A stretch of 7,121 bases of DNA from Candidatus Igneacidithiobacillus taiwanensis (lineage in GTDB: Bacteria; Pseudomonadota; Gammaproteobacteria; Acidithiobacillales; Acidithiobacillaceae). The position numbers and the translations under genes were made by a program. The DNA is taken from the NCBI GenBank assembly GCA_002341825.1, contig DDOU01000132.1, positions 11,640 through 18,760 of the forward strand, given 5' to 3'. The notes beneath the pieces are model-generated. The model saw nothing but the letters and a program-made list of their open reading frames with translations. It was not told the origin of the DNA and searched no databases. This document shows, piece after piece, positions 6,562 to 7,121 of the stretch (its first letter is position 1; each line of letters starts with the position of its first letter).

Positions 6562-7121
6562 AAAACACGCAAATAGGCCGCTGCGGCCTTTTGGGGCTCC
6601 TCATGGCCGTGTTCGTGCCCATCGCCGACGCGGCTGGTGTTCCTGTGCAGGTGATGCCAGTGCAGGCAGCAGCGCAAGGTGCGGTGGTAACCGCCTTGGG
6701 CGAGGTGCGCAGCAATGCCGCAGCAACGCTGGTAGCACCGGCGAGCGGGCGGGTACTCGAGGCCCTGCAAGGCGACGCCCAGGTACAGCGAGGGACGGTG
6801 ATTGCCCGCATCCAGGCAGCGGGCTTCCCGGCCCGGGTGGCCGCGGCCGAGGCACAGCGCAGCTACAGCGAGCAAGTCGTGCGGCGAGATCAGCACCTGT
6901 TTGCCGATGGTGTCATTGCGCAGGCGCAGGTGGATACGGCACGGCTAGCCGCTCGGCAAGCGGGGGATGCCCTCGCCGCCTTGCAGCAGGAGGCAGCAGC
7001 CTTGCAGATTACGGCGCCGAGCTCGGGGATGCTGCAATATGTAGTGCCCAACGGCACCCAGGTGGCCGCCGGGACGGTCATCGCCCGCCTCGATGGGCGC
7101 GGCCAGCCCTGGATTCAGGCC
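6558..7121 (+). CDS. Periplasmic adaptor (membrane fusion protein) of a tripartite efflux system, 3' end cut by window
   Basis: 188 codons are visible, beginning with GTG in a GTGA overlap with the channel stop, and the frame is open to the right edge. The protein links an inner-membrane pump to the TolC-like channel. A signal peptide is clear: K2, R8, hydrophobic 10-22, and cleavage probably after ADA at 25. Cys9 lies too early and lacks a lipobox. Next come a first biotinyl-lipoyl half (about 57-86, VAPASGRVLEAL and VQRGTVIARI), a short alpha-hairpin (about 88-147, with RRDQHLFADGVIAQAQVDTA at its turn) and the second lipoyl half (149-179, ITAPSSGMLQYVVPNGTQV). The hairpin turn looks like RND-type adaptors such as the CzcB/AcrA group. 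No His- or Met-rich metal-binding N-terminus is seen, so a metal substrate is not indicated. The pump gene is expected just beyond the window. Confidence 0.9.
   Translation, partial: MKNTQIGRCGLLGLLMAVFVPIADAAGVPVQVMPVQAAAQGAVVTALGEVRSNAAATLVAPASGRVLEALQGDAQVQRGTVIARIQAAGFPARVAAAEAQRSYSEQVVRRDQHLFADGVIAQAQVDTARLAARQAGDALAALQQEAAALQITAPSSGMLQYVVPNGTQVAAGTVIARLDGRGQPWIQA

Noticed and set aside
1..7121. CRISPR array, tRNA, rRNA or insertion sequence.
   Set aside because: No spaced repeats of CRISPR size, tRNA-like cloverleaf, rRNA segment, transposase or terminal inverted repeats were seen. The window is almost fully accounted for by five genes and one 296-bp control region.

Overview
The window reads as a Gram-negative, proteobacterial chromosome segment. 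It holds a periplasmic multicopper oxidase, a TonB-dependent outer-membrane receptor, a TolC-type outer-membrane channel and a periplasmic adaptor. Shine-Dalgarno sites are classical and overall GC is in the mid to high 50s. An acidophilic gammaproteobacterium or Acidithiobacillus-like host is possible, but that is only an impression and no marker gene here settles it.

Layout from left to right. (1) The 3' part of a CueO-like multicopper oxidase (1-1445, +) is cut by the left edge; essentially the whole mature protein is present and the export signal is missing. (2) Convergent to it, with only 2 bp between the stop codons, is a secreted YncE-like beta-propeller protein (1448-2476, -). (3) A 296-bp divergent intergenic region (2477-2772) carries the control signals: a plausible sigma-70 promoter for the propeller gene, a four-unit 11-bp direct repeat resembling a PhoB (Pho) box with a correctly spaced extended -10, and a 21-bp dyad just downstream of the predicted transcription start. 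(4) A complete TonB-dependent receptor (2773-5148, +) is followed by a stem-loop terminator. (5) A TolC-family efflux channel (5251-6561, +) overlaps by 4 nt a periplasmic adaptor (membrane fusion protein) gene that starts with GTG at 6558 and runs off the right edge. A pump gene probably follows outside the window.

How the parts may work together. The divergent propeller/receptor pair resembles in arrangement the E. coli yncE / yncD (pqqU) pair and looks like an uptake module. The Pho-like box suggests that the receptor is induced by phosphate starvation. The flanking multicopper oxidase (periplasmic Cu(I) oxidation) and tripartite efflux operon (export) are consistent with a metal or toxicant handling neighbourhood. 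However, the central pair is clearly lower in GC (about 50% against about 58-63% in hand-counted lines), so it may be a separate insertion rather than part of one system. The most interesting item is the promoter architecture at 2645-2729.
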